Assembly: GCA_947500525.1 (NCBI GenBank)
Contig: CANMSH010000001.1
Location: forward strand, 248,001-312,000
Source: an uncultured Flavobacteriaceae bacterium
GTDB lineage: Bacteria; Bacteroidota; Bacteroidia; Flavobacteriales; Flavobacteriaceae
Direction: 5' to 3'
DNA: 64,000 bases
Below are positions 52,185 through 61,538 of the stretch, in pieces; the first letter of the stretch is position 1, and every line of letters starts with the position of its first letter. The translations under genes were made by a program, and so were the position numbers. The notes under the pieces were generated by a model that had not been told where the DNA came from, ran no database searches, and saw only the letters and a list, made by a program, of their open reading frames with translations.

Positions 52185-53369
52185 ATGAAAACAACAAAAT
52201 ATTTACTACTCCTTGCAATCATAGTTTTATCAGGTTGTGCAAAAGACGATTCGCTAAACATTACAGATGAAGAAAGTTTAACGAAGCGTTTAGAGCAAAT
52301 TTTAAATAAATCTAAACTACCTGGATTTACGGTCGGAATTGTTGAGGATGGAAGTCCCATTTATCAAAAAAGCTTTGGCTTTCAAAATGTTGAAAACGGT
52401 ATTCCTTATTCAAACCAAACATTACAACCAATAGGTTCAATTAGCAAAACTTTTATTGGGGTAGCGACTGTAAAAGCCATTCAGTTAGGTCTTTTTACTC
52501 TAGAAACACCTATTAATACCATTTTATCTAACCCGTTGATCAATCCCAAAAACCCATCTTCAGAAATTCTAATAAAACATTTAGTCAATCATACTTCTGG
52601 ACTAATAAACCCAATTAATACATATGCACCATCGTACTATATATTAGAAGGAGAAAATACAGCTACCAACGGTGCCAATTATCTACAAGGTTTTGGTATA
52701 ACTCAGCGGGAGCCTAAAACACTCTCACAATTTATCAACGCCTATTATTACGAAGGTGGAGATTATTATAGTATTGAAAATTTTACCAATCATGTTCCGG
52801 GAGAAATTGAAAATTATACAGATACAGGATCGTCTTTAATGGCATTATTAATAGAAATATCTTCAGGAATAAGTTATCAAGATTTTCTGCGTACTCATAT
52901 TTTTGATCCATTAGGAATGGATAACACTTCATTCGAATACAACCTGCCTAACGCCAATTACGCATCACTTTATTTAGATAAAAATACGCCGTTACCATTA
53001 TATAACTTAGAATCATTTCCTGATGGTGCATTAAAAACCTCGAACGAAGATATTATGAAATATCTATTAAATATGATGGCGGGACAGCGAGAAGAAACTG
53101 AATTACTATTCGGTATTGACTATTATAATTTACTATTCACCAATACATCAGATACGTACTCAATATTTTGGGACTCATTAGGAGAAAGCTCATTTGGTCA
53201 TACAGGAAGCGATCCCGGATTAGGCACGACTTTATCTTTTAGGGGTGACCTAAACCAAGGCGCCTTCATACTCAGCAATTTTGACACGACCGATCAAGTT
53301 AATGAAGAGTATTATGATGAAATTTTAGATCAAATTAGTGAAAGTATTCTTGCGTTTTTGTCCATATAA
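52185..53369 (+). CDS. Serine hydrolase (beta-lactamase/DD-peptidase class C-like) 2
   Basis: 394 residues from the ATG at 52185, which starts the lipoprotein signal (lipobox LSGC). An upstream ATG at 52155 would overlap the preceding gene. The motif SISK (S85-K88) is intact and FGHTGSDPG gives the third motif. The second motif reads YTD (Y212-D214) where family members usually have YxN, so activity should not be assumed. It is probably in an operon with the GIN-domain gene. Confidence 0.85.
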   Translation: MKTTKYLLLLAIIVLSGCAKDDSLNITDEESLTKRLEQILNKSKLPGFTVGIVEDGSPIYQKSFGFQNVENGIPYSNQTLQPIGSISKTFIGVATVKAIQLGLFTLETPINTILSNPLINPKNPSSEILIKHLVNHTSGLINPINTYAPSYYILEGENTATNGANYLQGFGITQREPKTLSQFINAYYYEGGDYYSIENFTNHVPGEIENYTDTGSSLMALLIEISSGISYQDFLRTHIFDPLGMDNTSFEYNLPNANYASLYLDKNTPLPLYNLESFPDGALKTSNEDIMKYLLNMMAGQREETELLFGIDYYNLLFTNTSDTYSIFWDSLGESSFGHTGSDPGLGTTLSFRGDLNQGAFILSNFDTTDQVNEEYYDEILDQISESILAFLSI

Positions 53370-53474
53370 TTAGGAGTTCATTATTTATAGTTAATTTAAC
53401 TCGATCTAAAGATTATTTTAACATTTTCTAAAGCAAAATGGTATATGTTTGAGTTTGACTATCAACCTAATTTT

Positions 53475-54776
53475 ATGAAAAGGATTTTTTTATTTGTTGT
53501 ACTACTATTTTCCTCGCTTTTTGTAGCAGGACAAACTAATAAAGTCGTAGAATGGATGAATCAAAACGCAATCAAAATTGAAGATGCATATCCTGATTCA
53601 AAACTCTCAACATTTGATGAAAAAATTCCTGAGAAGTTCTTAAATGCACAGATTTTTGGGTTTGGTGAAGCTTCACATCATGGAAAAGAATTTTTCGATT
53701 TAAAAACTAAATTCTTTAAATACTTAGTAGAACATCAAGATGTAAAAGTTTTTATAATTGAAGACTCATACCCTTCAGAAAGTGGCATTAACGAATGGAT
53801 AACTGGCGGAAAAGGAAATGCCGAAACAATTGCACAAAACTTTAGTATCATTCCTTGGTATTGTAAAGAGGTTGTCGATCTTTTACAATGGATGCGAAGA
53901 TATAATCACAATAAAAGTGAAAAAGATCAAATTCGTTTTTACGGAATGGACATTCAGAACGCACAAAATATCAATACAACAATTCGAACTTTAGTAACTA
54001 ACTACAATATTCAAGTTAGCGAAGAACTTCTTTTAGTAGCTGACGCATGCGCAGAAAAAAAAGTTGAATATGGTAAATCAACAACTTGGGGAGATATTCA
54101 AATCCCTAAATTAAATACAATCAAAAGTATTTTGATCAATGCCAAAAAGAGCAATAACGCCGAGAATGATAGAGATTTCGATTCTACTATAAGAGCACTT
54201 GATTATTTAATAAAATATACCTTCTATGTTCAACACAATCATAGCCAATATAGAGACTTAAAAATGTTCGAAAACGTAAAGTGGATAGTGGAAAATAAAT
54301 CACATAACGGAAAAGCTTTTATTTGGGCTCATAATGAACACATTAACAACCAAGGGTTTGGTAATTTTAGTAAACGAAACATATATAATCTTGGTAGACA
54401 TTTAAAAGAACAGTATAAAAATAAGTATTACAGTGTAGGGTTTGATTTTGGTAAAGGTACCTTAGGTGGTTACGTTTTCAATAAAAAAAGAGGTACTAAT
54501 TGGAAATCATATGAACTAACAAAACCATATCCTAAAACATATGCTCATACCCTTTCTGAAGTAAACGAAGATATCTATTTTGTTGATATGGATGCTGCAC
54601 TAAAAAGTGAAGCATCTAAGTTTTTCAGTAAAAAACATCTACAATTAGTTCTTGGCGCATCAGGATATAACCCAGAAAAAAATCAATTGTTTACGAAAAA
54701 ATATTCTGAAATGTATGACGGGTTAATATTCGTAGAAAGTATATCAATTCCTACCTACCAACTGACCAATAAATAA
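53475..54776 (+). CDS. Erythromycin esterase-like protein, secreted
   Basis: 433 residues from the ATG at 53475, which starts a signal peptide (ending FVAGQ). GFGEASHHGKEFFDLKTKFFKYL, FIIEDSYPSESGINEW, FYGMDIQN and IWAHNEHINN are the conserved blocks of the erythromycin esterase family. The catalytic histidine cluster (GEASHHG, 64-70) is present. Chromosomal, exported members in environmental bacteria need not inactivate macrolides, so resistance should not be inferred. Confidence 0.85.
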   Translation: MKRIFLFVVLLFSSLFVAGQTNKVVEWMNQNAIKIEDAYPDSKLSTFDEKIPEKFLNAQIFGFGEASHHGKEFFDLKTKFFKYLVEHQDVKVFIIEDSYPSESGINEWITGGKGNAETIAQNFSIIPWYCKEVVDLLQWMRRYNHNKSEKDQIRFYGMDIQNAQNINTTIRTLVTNYNIQVSEELLLVADACAEKKVEYGKSTTWGDIQIPKLNTIKSILINAKKSNNAENDRDFDSTIRALDYLIKYTFYVQHNHSQYRDLKMFENVKWIVENKSHNGKAFIWAHNEHINNQGFGNFSKRNIYNLGRHLKEQYKNKYYSVGFDFGKGTLGGYVFNKKRGTNWKSYELTKPYPKTYAHTLSEVNEDIYFVDMDAALKSEASKFFSKKHLQLVLGASGYNPEKNQLFTKKYSEMYDGLIFVESISIPTYQLTNK

Positions 54777-54797
54777 TTAAAGCAAACAAAAGCTACT

Positions 54798-55730
54798 ATG
54801 CAGATAATCTTAGGCGCAAATGGTATTATTGGAGAAGAATTGGTCAAAGAATTGCATGCCAATTACACTACTAACATAACCTTGTTTGGGCGTAATCCTC
54901 AAAGAGTAAACGAGAATGATCACTTGTATAAAGGAAACTTACTCAACCTCGAAGAGGTTCAAAAGGCTTTAGAAAATGCTGATATTGCTTACCTAACTGT
55001 TGGGTTGCCTTATGCATCAAAAATTTGGCTAAGTCATTGGCCAAAAATCATGCAAAACGTAACCGACGCTTGTATTGTCAATAACTGCAAGTTAGTATAC
55101 TTTGATAATACATATGCGTATCCTCAAGACAGCACTATTCAAACAGAGGACACACCTTTAACTTCTAACGGAAAGAAGGGTGTTGCTAAAAAAATAGCTT
55201 CTGAAATTTTGTTAAATGCAATGCGCAAAAAGAAACTAAGCGCTGCAATATGTAGAGCACCCGAATTCTATGGGCCAGGTAAAACGAAAGGGATCACGAA
55301 TACGCTCATTTTTTAAAAAATACAACAGCGTAAAAAACCAAAGGTGTTGTTAAGAGATGATGTGCTAAGAACACTTATTTATACACCCGATGCTAGTAAG
55401 GCGATGGCATTAATTGGTAACACTTTTGATACATATGGGCATACGTGGCACCTTCCGTGTGACGATAATCGATTGACTTATAAAGAAATAATAAATGAAA
55501 TTTCGCAACAATTAAAAAGATCTATCCCATATGACGTTTTGAGCAATTTAAAGTTAAAACTAGGGTCTCTTTTTATAAAAAACCTACAAGAAACTCAAGA
55601 ATTATTGCCTCGATATACCATTGATAACATCTTCGATTCGTCAAAGTTTAAGAATAGGTTTCCCGGTTTTAAAGTGACTAAATATCAGGAAGGTATTAAG
55701 CAAATAATTGACGACTATAACATCAAATAG
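54798..55730 (+). pseudogene. NAD(P)-dependent epimerase/dehydratase broken by an in-frame stop
   Basis: One reading frame of about 310 codons is split by a TAA at 55314-55316. Codons 55317-55343 continue in the same frame (KIQQRKKPK) into an open part 55344-55730. The front half starts with a Rossmann loop (ILGANGIIG) and the back half continues normally (TLIYTPDASKAMAL, SFDTYGHTWHLP-like), so together they make a typical extended SDR or NmrA-like protein of normal length. Because both halves are in one frame, a single point mutation to TAA explains it better than a frameshift. The stop lies in a T6-A6 run. Confidence 0.8.
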
Positions 55731-55774
55731 AAATTTCGAGCACTTAGTCTTACAAATAATAAGTAATCGTTATA

Positions 55775-56644
55775 CTAATCCTCTTTTAGTTTGTCTAAAA
55801 TTTCTAAAAGCTCATTTTTCACAGTATCAAATTTTTTAGATAGCACAAAGTGATTCATATCCTTCAACACAACGGCTTTTAAAATTGTATCAGACACCAT
55901 CGATTTTATAAAATTCATATTTTCATAGGGCACAATATTATCTTTTGTACCATGATAATAGGTTATTGAAGATTGTATTTGACCCCAATCATCTAGCATT
56001 TTCGTCAATTCTTCTACATGTGCCAATTTTTCTTCATTTGCTATTTTCAAAGATTTTGGCACCATCCATTTCGTAAGTTTCCAAGTAGCCATTTTAGCAA
56101 TACCGAAAAACTTTTCATCTTTTGGTGATATTGCACCGGCCACCAAAACACTGTGTTTTACTTCTCTGAATTTATAGGCCATTTTTGCCGCAATAGGCAC
56201 CCCGTAGGACCATCCTACCAAAACTAAATCATCTATTTGATGTTTCTTTGCAATTGCAAAAATACTCTCAGCCTGTTTTTCTATTGAAGTTTCTGAATTT
56301 CCATGATCAGAATAACCGTACCCTAGACGATCTACGGTAATAAGATTTGCTTTTTCACCTAAAGATAAGTCCTTCAAATACCTGAAATAATTCCCGGCAG
56401 AACCCGGAGCTCCATGAATAAACAAAATTGTGGGTAATTGCGTATCAATCTCTTTAGCAGCAATGTATCTCAATTCTCTTTCCTCAAAAGGAATGCGATA
56501 TATCTTGGGCGTAAGTGTTGTTTTCTTAAATTTTCTGAATACTTTTCGATCACTTTCTCTAAATGAAACGCATGCAGTACTAATTATCATAAGCAATATA
56601 TAAATAGGTAAAAAACGAAGCAATTTTCTTAAGTATACGCTCAT
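55775..56644 (-). CDS. Alpha/beta-fold hydrolase, lipoprotein
   Basis: 289 residues. A lipobox-like STAC at about residue 25 follows a membrane segment. The hydrolase fold shows the oxyanion motif LFIHGAPGSAG, the nucleophile elbow GWSYG, an acidic residue in HGTKDNIVPY and a terminal histidine in DMNHFVLSKK, so the catalytic triad is complete. The substrate is unknown. It is divergent from gldA. Confidence 0.87.
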   Translation of the reverse strand: MSVYLRKLLRFLPIYILLMIISTACVSFRESDRKVFRKFKKTTLTPKIYRIPFEERELRYIAAKEIDTQLPTILFIHGAPGSAGNYFRYLKDLSLGEKANLITVDRLGYGYSDHGNSETSIEKQAESIFAIAKKHQIDDLVLVGWSYGVPIAAKMAYKFREVKHSVLVAGAISPKDEKFFGIAKMATWKLTKWMVPKSLKIANEEKLAHVEELTKMLDDWGQIQSSITYYHGTKDNIVPYENMNFIKSMVSDTILKAVVLKDMNHFVLSKKFDTVKNELLEILDKLKED

Positions 56645-56690
56645 ATGACTATATTATTGCCCTATTAAATTTAAAATACAATTTGTAAAA

Positions 56691-56698
56691 CAAATTTA
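56691..56698 (-). promoter_or_regulatory. Promoter -7 box for the alpha/beta hydrolase gene
   Basis: The - strand TAAATTTG fits TANNTTTG, about 47 bp before the ATG. Confidence 0.5.
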
Positions 56699-56762
56699 TC
56701 ATCTCAAATGTAACGAAATTAGCTAAAGATTTAATTTCTTTGTAATGTTAAACATTAAATAT

Positions 56763-57656
56763 ATGTCAATCACAGTAGAGAATGTATCGAAAGTATATGG
56801 TGAACAGAAAGCACTAGATAATATTAGTTTTTCGATTGGATCAGGTGAAATTGTTGGGTTTTTAGGACCTAATGGCGCGGGTAAATCTACTATGATGAAA
56901 ATTATCACCACCTATATTGATCAATCTAATGGAAATGTTCATGTTAATGGTCATGATGTAAAGACTCAGGTCATGTTAGTAAAAGAATCTGTTGGTTATC
57001 TTCCAGAACATAATCCGCTGTACTTAGATATGTATATAAAAGAATACATTCAATTTAGTGGGCAGGTTCATGGTGTTTCTAAGGATCGTGTAAACGAAGT
57101 TATTGAGCAAGTTGGTCTGACTCCCGAAGCTCATAAAAAAATAGGACAACTTTCTAAGGGATATCGACAACGTGTAGGATTGGCAGTCGCTCTATTACAT
57201 GACCCTGAAGTTTTGATATTAGATGAACCGACAACAGGTTTAGATCCGAATCAATTAGTAGAAATTCGGAGTTTGATAAAAGAGATTGGTAAGACAAAAA
57301 CGGTCTTGTTTTCTACGCATATCATGCAAGAAGTAGAAGCTGTTTGTGACCGTGTGATTATTATCAATAAAGGATCTATCGTTACCGATAAAAAATTAAG
57401 CGATCTAAAATCTAGTGAAGCTCAAATTGTTGAAGTTGAGTTTGATTTACGTGTCGAAGAACAATTAATTCACAAACTACCAAAGTTAACGAAGGCCATC
57501 AATATTCATGATAATACATGGCAACTTACCTTCAGCACTTCTAAAGATATGCGGCCAGCAATTTTCGATTTCGCTCATGATAATGGACTTAAACTATTAC
57601 AGTCTCAGCAAAAAAATGAAGATTTAGAAAGTCTCTTTAGAAGCTTAACAAAATAA
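56763..57656 (+). CDS. gldA: Gliding-motility-type ABC transporter ATP-binding protein
   Basis: 297 residues from the ATG at 56763 (MSITVENVSK, the usual GldA start). Walker A GPNGAGKST (35-43), the ABC signature LSKGYRQRVGLA and Walker B VLILDEPTTGLD are intact, as is the ABC-2 type layout. GldA works with GldF and GldG in an ABC system needed for gliding in Flavobacterium johnsoniae, and some species that do not glide also carry it. gldF and gldG are not adjacent here, as is common. The name rests on close family resemblance and length. Confidence 0.85.
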   Translation: MSITVENVSKVYGEQKALDNISFSIGSGEIVGFLGPNGAGKSTMMKIITTYIDQSNGNVHVNGHDVKTQVMLVKESVGYLPEHNPLYLDMYIKEYIQFSGQVHGVSKDRVNEVIEQVGLTPEAHKKIGQLSKGYRQRVGLAVALLHDPEVLILDEPTTGLDPNQLVEIRSLIKEIGKTKTVLFSTHIMQEVEAVCDRVIIINKGSIVTDKKLSDLKSSEAQIVEVEFDLRVEEQLIHKLPKLTKAINIHDNTWQLTFSTSKDMRPAIFDFAHDNGLKLLQSQQKNEDLESLFRSLTK

Positions 57657-57658
57657 CT

Positions 57659-58072
57659 TTATTTTGAGTGGTATTGTATATCCACTTTCACATCGGCAAA
57701 TTTCTCAAACATCGCCATGACACCGCAATATTTTTCTATAGAGAGGTCTACTATCTTTTGTAACTTTTTTTGATCCAAATCAGTTCCGTAAAAATGATAT
57801 GTCATCGTTACTTTATGATAATATTTTGGGTGTTCTTCCGTCAATTCTCCTTCAACATCAATAGTAAAATCATCAACATCAACTCTCATTTTTTTAACCA
57901 AAGATGCTATATCTAAACCCGAACAACCCGCTAAAGATGAAAGCATCAATGCTTTTGGTCTATATGCCTCTTCATCTGGATTTCCACCATCATTAATGAG
58001 CAAATTACCTCCCGGATTTGTAGATTCGAAAAGCATCCCTCCTTTCCACGTTGTTTGTACTTTATTAATCAT
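57659..58072 (-). CDS. OsmC-family protein
   Basis: 137 residues. The two conserved cysteine regions are visible in SLAGCSGLDIASLVKKMR and KYCGVMAMFEKF, as in OsmC/Ohr-type peroxide-reducing proteins of the YhfA-like class. FESTNPGGNLLINDGG at the start matches the family. It is convergent with gldA with only 2 bp between the stops. Confidence 0.9.
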   Translation of the reverse strand: MINKVQTTWKGGMLFESTNPGGNLLINDGGNPDEEAYRPKALMLSSLAGCSGLDIASLVKKMRVDVDDFTIDVEGELTEEHPKYYHKVTMTYHFYGTDLDQKKLQKIVDLSIEKYCGVMAMFEKFADVKVDIQYHSK

Positions 58073-58118
58073 ATATCTATTCTAAATTTGTTCTTTAGTC
58101 GTTCATTTTAAGGAAACC

Positions 58119-59132
58119 TTATGAGAGCAAAGTTACACCAATTCCGTTACCATTACTATACTTAATAGTTCCTTTTTCTATCTTAACACCACTGGCGATG
58201 TCATTCGTCAATAACAAAGCTCCATCCATATCTACATAGTCTAATAAAGGTGCTAAATGTGCTATCGCAGAAATTCCAACTGTTGACTCTGTCATACACC
58301 CAACCATCGTCTTCATTTCTAATTTCTTAGCGTTCTCTAACATTCTTTTGGCCGGCGTTAAACCGCCACATTTTACCAACTTTACATTGACACCATGAAA
58401 ATGATTGTGACACTTTAAAACATCATCTTCGGTCTGACAGCTTTCGTCTGCTACAATCGGTAAAACTGATTTTGAAAACACTTTTTTATGACCATCCCAG
58501 TCATCAGCTTTTAAAGGCTGTTCTATAAACTCAACTCCTAATTTTTTAAGTTCTTTGGCATTTTTTATTGTTTCATCTACACTCCATCCACAATTAGCAT
58601 CTACTCTAAAAACAGCGTCGGTGTGTTTTCTTAATTCTGTCACAATCTCTAAATCATTCGGTGTTCCTAATTTTATTTTATAGATGGGCCATGGAACTTC
58701 ATTTAATCTAGTAATCATAGAGTCAATAGAGGCAATACCAATTGTATAATTAGTTTGAGGATTGTTAGTACTATTTAAATTCCAATAATCATATAATTTG
58801 ATTCCTTTTTTACGTGTATACAAATCATTATATGCCATATCTAAAGCACACAATGCAAACATATTATTCTTGAAATAAGGATATAACTCCATCCAAAAAT
58901 CTTGTGGTAATAAATTATCCAAAGAAGCAATAATAAATTCTATGGCTCTAATATCATCGGTCATCTTCTGGATAGTAATTCCATAATATGCCTTGGACGT
59001 AGCTTCCCCAAACCCAGAAAATTGACCATCTTTTAACTCTACAATCAATGTAGGTTGAGAATCATAGGAGTCACGAGCAATTGTAAACGTATGCCTTAAT
59101 TTGAGGTCAAATTGCCTAAGAATAATTTCCAT
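58119..59132 (-). CDS. Dipeptide epimerase (L-Ala-D/L-Glu epimerase-like, enolase superfamily)
   Basis: 337 residues from the ATG at 59132. The open frame extends 46 codons further upstream, but that part overlaps the divergent gene's leader and lacks any conserved pattern. The catalytic lysines are in YKIKLG and LVKCGG, and the metal ligands in RVDANCGW, EFIEQPL and VADESC. GEATSKAYYGIT is the typical N-terminal loop. It likely epimerises dipeptides released from peptidoglycan. It is divergent from the carboxymuconolactone decarboxylase-like gene over a 92-bp gap. Confidence 0.85.
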   Translation of the reverse strand: MEIILRQFDLKLRHTFTIARDSYDSQPTLIVELKDGQFSGFGEATSKAYYGITIQKMTDDIRAIEFIIASLDNLLPQDFWMELYPYFKNNMFALCALDMAYNDLYTRKKGIKLYDYWNLNSTNNPQTNYTIGIASIDSMITRLNEVPWPIYKIKLGTPNDLEIVTELRKHTDAVFRVDANCGWSVDETIKNAKELKKLGVEFIEQPLKADDWDGHKKVFSKSVLPIVADESCQTEDDVLKCHNHFHGVNVKLVKCGGLTPAKRMLENAKKLEMKTMVGCMTESTVGISAIAHLAPLLDYVDMDGALLLTNDIASGVKIEKGTIKYSNGNGIGVTLLS

Positions 59133-59224
59133 AAAATAGATCCTATTATCGAAAGTTAATTTAGTAAAAACCACAGAATAATTTGTACTTTGCCAGCCAA
59201 AACTTATCATTAAAAAAAATACAT

Positions 59225-59827
59225 ATGCCTTTAGTAACACCTTTAAATCCGGATCATGATGCAGAAACAAAGCAACTGGCCGAATTCTTTAATGAAACCC
59301 TAGGTTTTTGTCCTAATTCGGTTTTGACTATGCAACATAGACCAGCAATTAGCAAAGCCTTTATCAACTTAAATAAAGCAGTCATGGCCAATGAAGGTCG
59401 CGTAACTTCAGCTTTAAAACGCATGATTGCTTGGGTTAGTAGCAATTCTACTGGATGTCGTTACTGTCAAGCACATGCTATCCGTGCGGCTGAACGTTAT
59501 GGTGCTGAACAAGAACAGTTAGATAATATCTGGGAGTATAGAACACATCCTGCATTTAGTGAAGCAGAACGTGCTGCCTTAGACTTTTCTTTACAAGCCT
59601 CTATGGTACCGAATGGCGTTGATGAGGAGATTAAAAAACGTTTATATGAGCATTGGAACGAAGGAGAAATTGTAGAGATGTTGGGTGTGATTTCCCTTTT
59701 CGGATATCTAAATCGTTGGAACGATTCTATGGGAACCTCAATTGAAGAAGGAGCCGTAGAAAGTGGTGACCAATATCTAGGAAAGCATGGTTGGAATGAA
59801 GGGAAGCATGACGGGTCTCAATATTAG
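59225..59827 (+). CDS. Carboxymuconolactone decarboxylase/AhpD-like protein
   Basis: 200 residues from the ATG at 59225. STGCRYCQAHAIRAAERYG gives the CxxC plus H motif (C78, C81, H84) of AhpD-like peroxidase-type proteins. The upstream region is helical with PNSVLTMQHRPAI, common to this family. A thiol redox role is likely. The open frame extends 14 codons upstream without a conserved pattern, so the internal ATG is preferred. Confidence 0.88.
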   Translation: MPLVTPLNPDHDAETKQLAEFFNETLGFCPNSVLTMQHRPAISKAFINLNKAVMANEGRVTSALKRMIAWVSSNSTGCRYCQAHAIRAAERYGAEQEQLDNIWEYRTHPAFSEAERAALDFSLQASMVPNGVDEEIKKRLYEHWNEGEIVEMLGVISLFGYLNRWNDSMGTSIEEGAVESGDQYLGKHGWNEGKHDGSQY

Positions 59828-59833
59828 ATTAAT

Positions 59834-60403
59834 TTATATAATATTGCGCACTATTTCTTGAAACTCTGGCAGCACTTCTTTATTAAACCAAGGGTTCTTT
59901 GTTAGCCAAAAACGATTTCTAGGAGACGGATGTGGAAGTACAAAATAATTGGGCAGATATTCTTTATAATTTTTAACGGTTTCAGTTAAGGTTTTTTTTG
60001 CTGTCTTTTCTAAATAATAATTTTGAGCATACATTCCAATTAAAATTACCAACTCAATATTGGGCATTTTATCAAAGAGTCGTTTATGCCATAAAGGAGC
60101 ACATTCTGGACGTGGGGGTAAATCACCAGATTTTCCTTTTCCCGGATAACAAAATCCCATAGGCACAATAGCAAATTTTTGTGCATCATAAAAATCTTCA
60201 TCAGATACACCTAACCATTTTCGTAACTGTCTCCCACTTGCGTCATCCCAAGGCACACCCGAAGCGTGTACTTTTGTTCCAGGTGCCTGACCTATAATTA
60301 CAATTTTAGAATCTTTATGTCCTGAAACAACTGGTCTCGGGCCCAAATCTAAATGTTCTACACAAACCGTGCATTGTCTTATTTCTGATAATAATGATTT
60401 CAT
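59834..60403 (-). CDS. Uracil-DNA glycosylase family protein
   Basis: 189 residues. Motif 1, IIGQAPGTKVHASGVPWDD, and motif 2, LPHPSPRNRFW, place it in the uracil-DNA glycosylase superfamily. CTVCVEHL near the start resembles the cysteine set of Fe-S-containing members, but a full four-cysteine cluster is not visible (only C12, C15 and two further single cysteines). It could repair uracil or be a divergent member without activity. The start overlaps the rsmI stop by 4 nt. Confidence 0.85.
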   Translation of the reverse strand: MKSLLSEIRQCTVCVEHLDLGPRPVVSGHKDSKIVIIGQAPGTKVHASGVPWDDASGRQLRKWLGVSDEDFYDAQKFAIVPMGFCYPGKGKSGDLPPRPECAPLWHKRLFDKMPNIELVILIGMYAQNYYLEKTAKKTLTETVKNYKEYLPNYFVLPHPSPRNRFWLTKNPWFNKEVLPEFQEIVRNII

Positions 60404-61071
60404 TTCTTTCCTTCTAAAATTACGACAAATTCACCTTTTGGTGCCTTCCCTTTAAAATGAGTTAGTACCTCTTGCAGCGTACCTCTTACAGTTTCTTCAT
60501 ATAATTTTGTGAGTTCTCTAGAAACCGAGACCTTTCTTTGTTCGCCAAAGTATTCTATAAATTGAGTAAGTGTTTTTATCAATTTATGTGGCGACTCATA
60601 AAAAATCATGGTTCTCGTTTCTTCAGATAAGAGAAGTAATCTCGTTTGTCGCCCTTTTTTTATGGGTAAAAATCCTTCAAAAACAAATTTGTCATTCGGC
60701 AAACCACTATTTACCAACGCTGGTACGAAAGCTGTAGCTCCTGGCAAACATTCAACATCAATATTATTTTCCACACATGCCCTTGTCAATAAGAAACCAG
60801 GGTCAGAAATTGCAGGTGTTCCTGCATCAGAAATCAGCGCAATCGTTTCTCCATTTTGAATGCGTTTTACAATGCTATCTATCATTTTATGCTCATTATG
60901 CATATGATGACTGTGCATTTGAGTTTGAATTTCAAAATGTTTTAATAGTTTTCCAGAAGTACGTGTGTCTTCTGCTAAAATCAAATCTACTTCTTTCAAT
61001 ATCTTAATAGCACGCAGCGTAATATCTTCTAAATTGCCAATAGGTGTAGGTACGATGTATAATTTGCTCAT
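60400..61071 (-). CDS. rsmI: 16S rRNA (cytidine-1402-2'-O)-methyltransferase
   Basis: 223 residues, of the tetrapyrrole-methylase fold. LYIVPTPIGNLEDITLRAIKILKEVDLILAEDTRTS and LISDAGTPAISDPG are diagnostic of RsmI, as is TMIFYESPHKLI. It methylates C1402 in the decoding site. It starts one base after the upstream DoxX-like gene stop and overlaps the UDG-family gene. Confidence 0.95.
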   Translation of the reverse strand: MSKLYIVPTPIGNLEDITLRAIKILKEVDLILAEDTRTSGKLLKHFEIQTQMHSHHMHNEHKMIDSIVKRIQNGETIALISDAGTPAISDPGFLLTRACVENNIDVECLPGATAFVPALVNSGLPNDKFVFEGFLPIKKGRQTRLLLLSEETRTMIFYESPHKLIKTLTQFIEYFGEQRKVSVSRELTKLYEETVRGTLQEVLTHFKGKAPKGEFVVILEGKK

Positions 61072-61428
61072 CTATGGACGTACTTTCTTTCCTAAAGAGT
61101 AGGAAATAATTAGTGCTGTAAATGCGATTATAGAAAATAATGTTCCTCCGTCTTCGGCGACCATATGTGCTGTAAAAGCCAATACAACGTCAAAGAAAAA
61201 TCCAGCATACGCCCATTCCTTTAACCATTTCACTTTATTTGATAAAATCGTTAGTACACCTAAAACTTTTGCAATTGCTAACGGAATTACAATATAGGCT
61301 GGGTAATTAAAACTCTCGAAGAAACCTCTTACCATTTCTGTCTTTGTAAAGTACATTGTTGCAGAATACAGCATAATGGAACAAAGTATTCCGGTTGCTA
61401 TCCAATAAATTATTTTTTGCGTTTTCAC
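61072..61428 (-). CDS. DoxX-like membrane protein 2
   Basis: 118 residues with four membrane helices. KTQKIIYWIATGILCSIML, GFFESFNYPAYIVIPLAIAKVLGVLTIL and FFFDVVLAFTAHMVAEDGG match the paralogue at 44653-45033 in order and spacing. The role is unknown. It is the first gene of the rsmI operon on the - strand, while the paralogue sits in the repeat-separated array. Confidence 0.85.
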   Translation of the reverse strand: MKTQKIIYWIATGILCSIMLYSATMYFTKTEMVRGFFESFNYPAYIVIPLAIAKVLGVLTILSNKVKWLKEWAYAGFFFDVVLAFTAHMVAEDGGTLFSIIAFTALIISYSLGKKVRP

Positions 61429-61512
61429 AGGAGTCCTATTTTAATTGATAAAATCAAAAGTACAACCTTTTTAAATAGTTGAAAAATCATCTAAATATCT
61501 TCACTAAATCAC

Positions 61513-61520
61513 TAAATTTG
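61513..61520 (+). promoter_or_regulatory. aspS promoter -7 box
   Basis: TAAATTTG fits TANNTTTG, 18 bp before the ATG at 61539. A TTG at the usual -33 spacing is not seen. Confidence 0.6.
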
Positions 61521-61538
61521 CGCATTAATTTTTTGAAG

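Noticed and set aside
53475-54776. Macrolide resistance gene
   Set aside because: The erythromycin-esterase family is broad and chromosomal exported members are common in environmental bacteria. The sequence alone does not support resistance.
55300-55345. Programmed frameshift or slippage at the T6-A6 run in the epimerase gene
   Set aside because: Both halves are already in the same frame, so slippage by one base would break rather than restore the protein.
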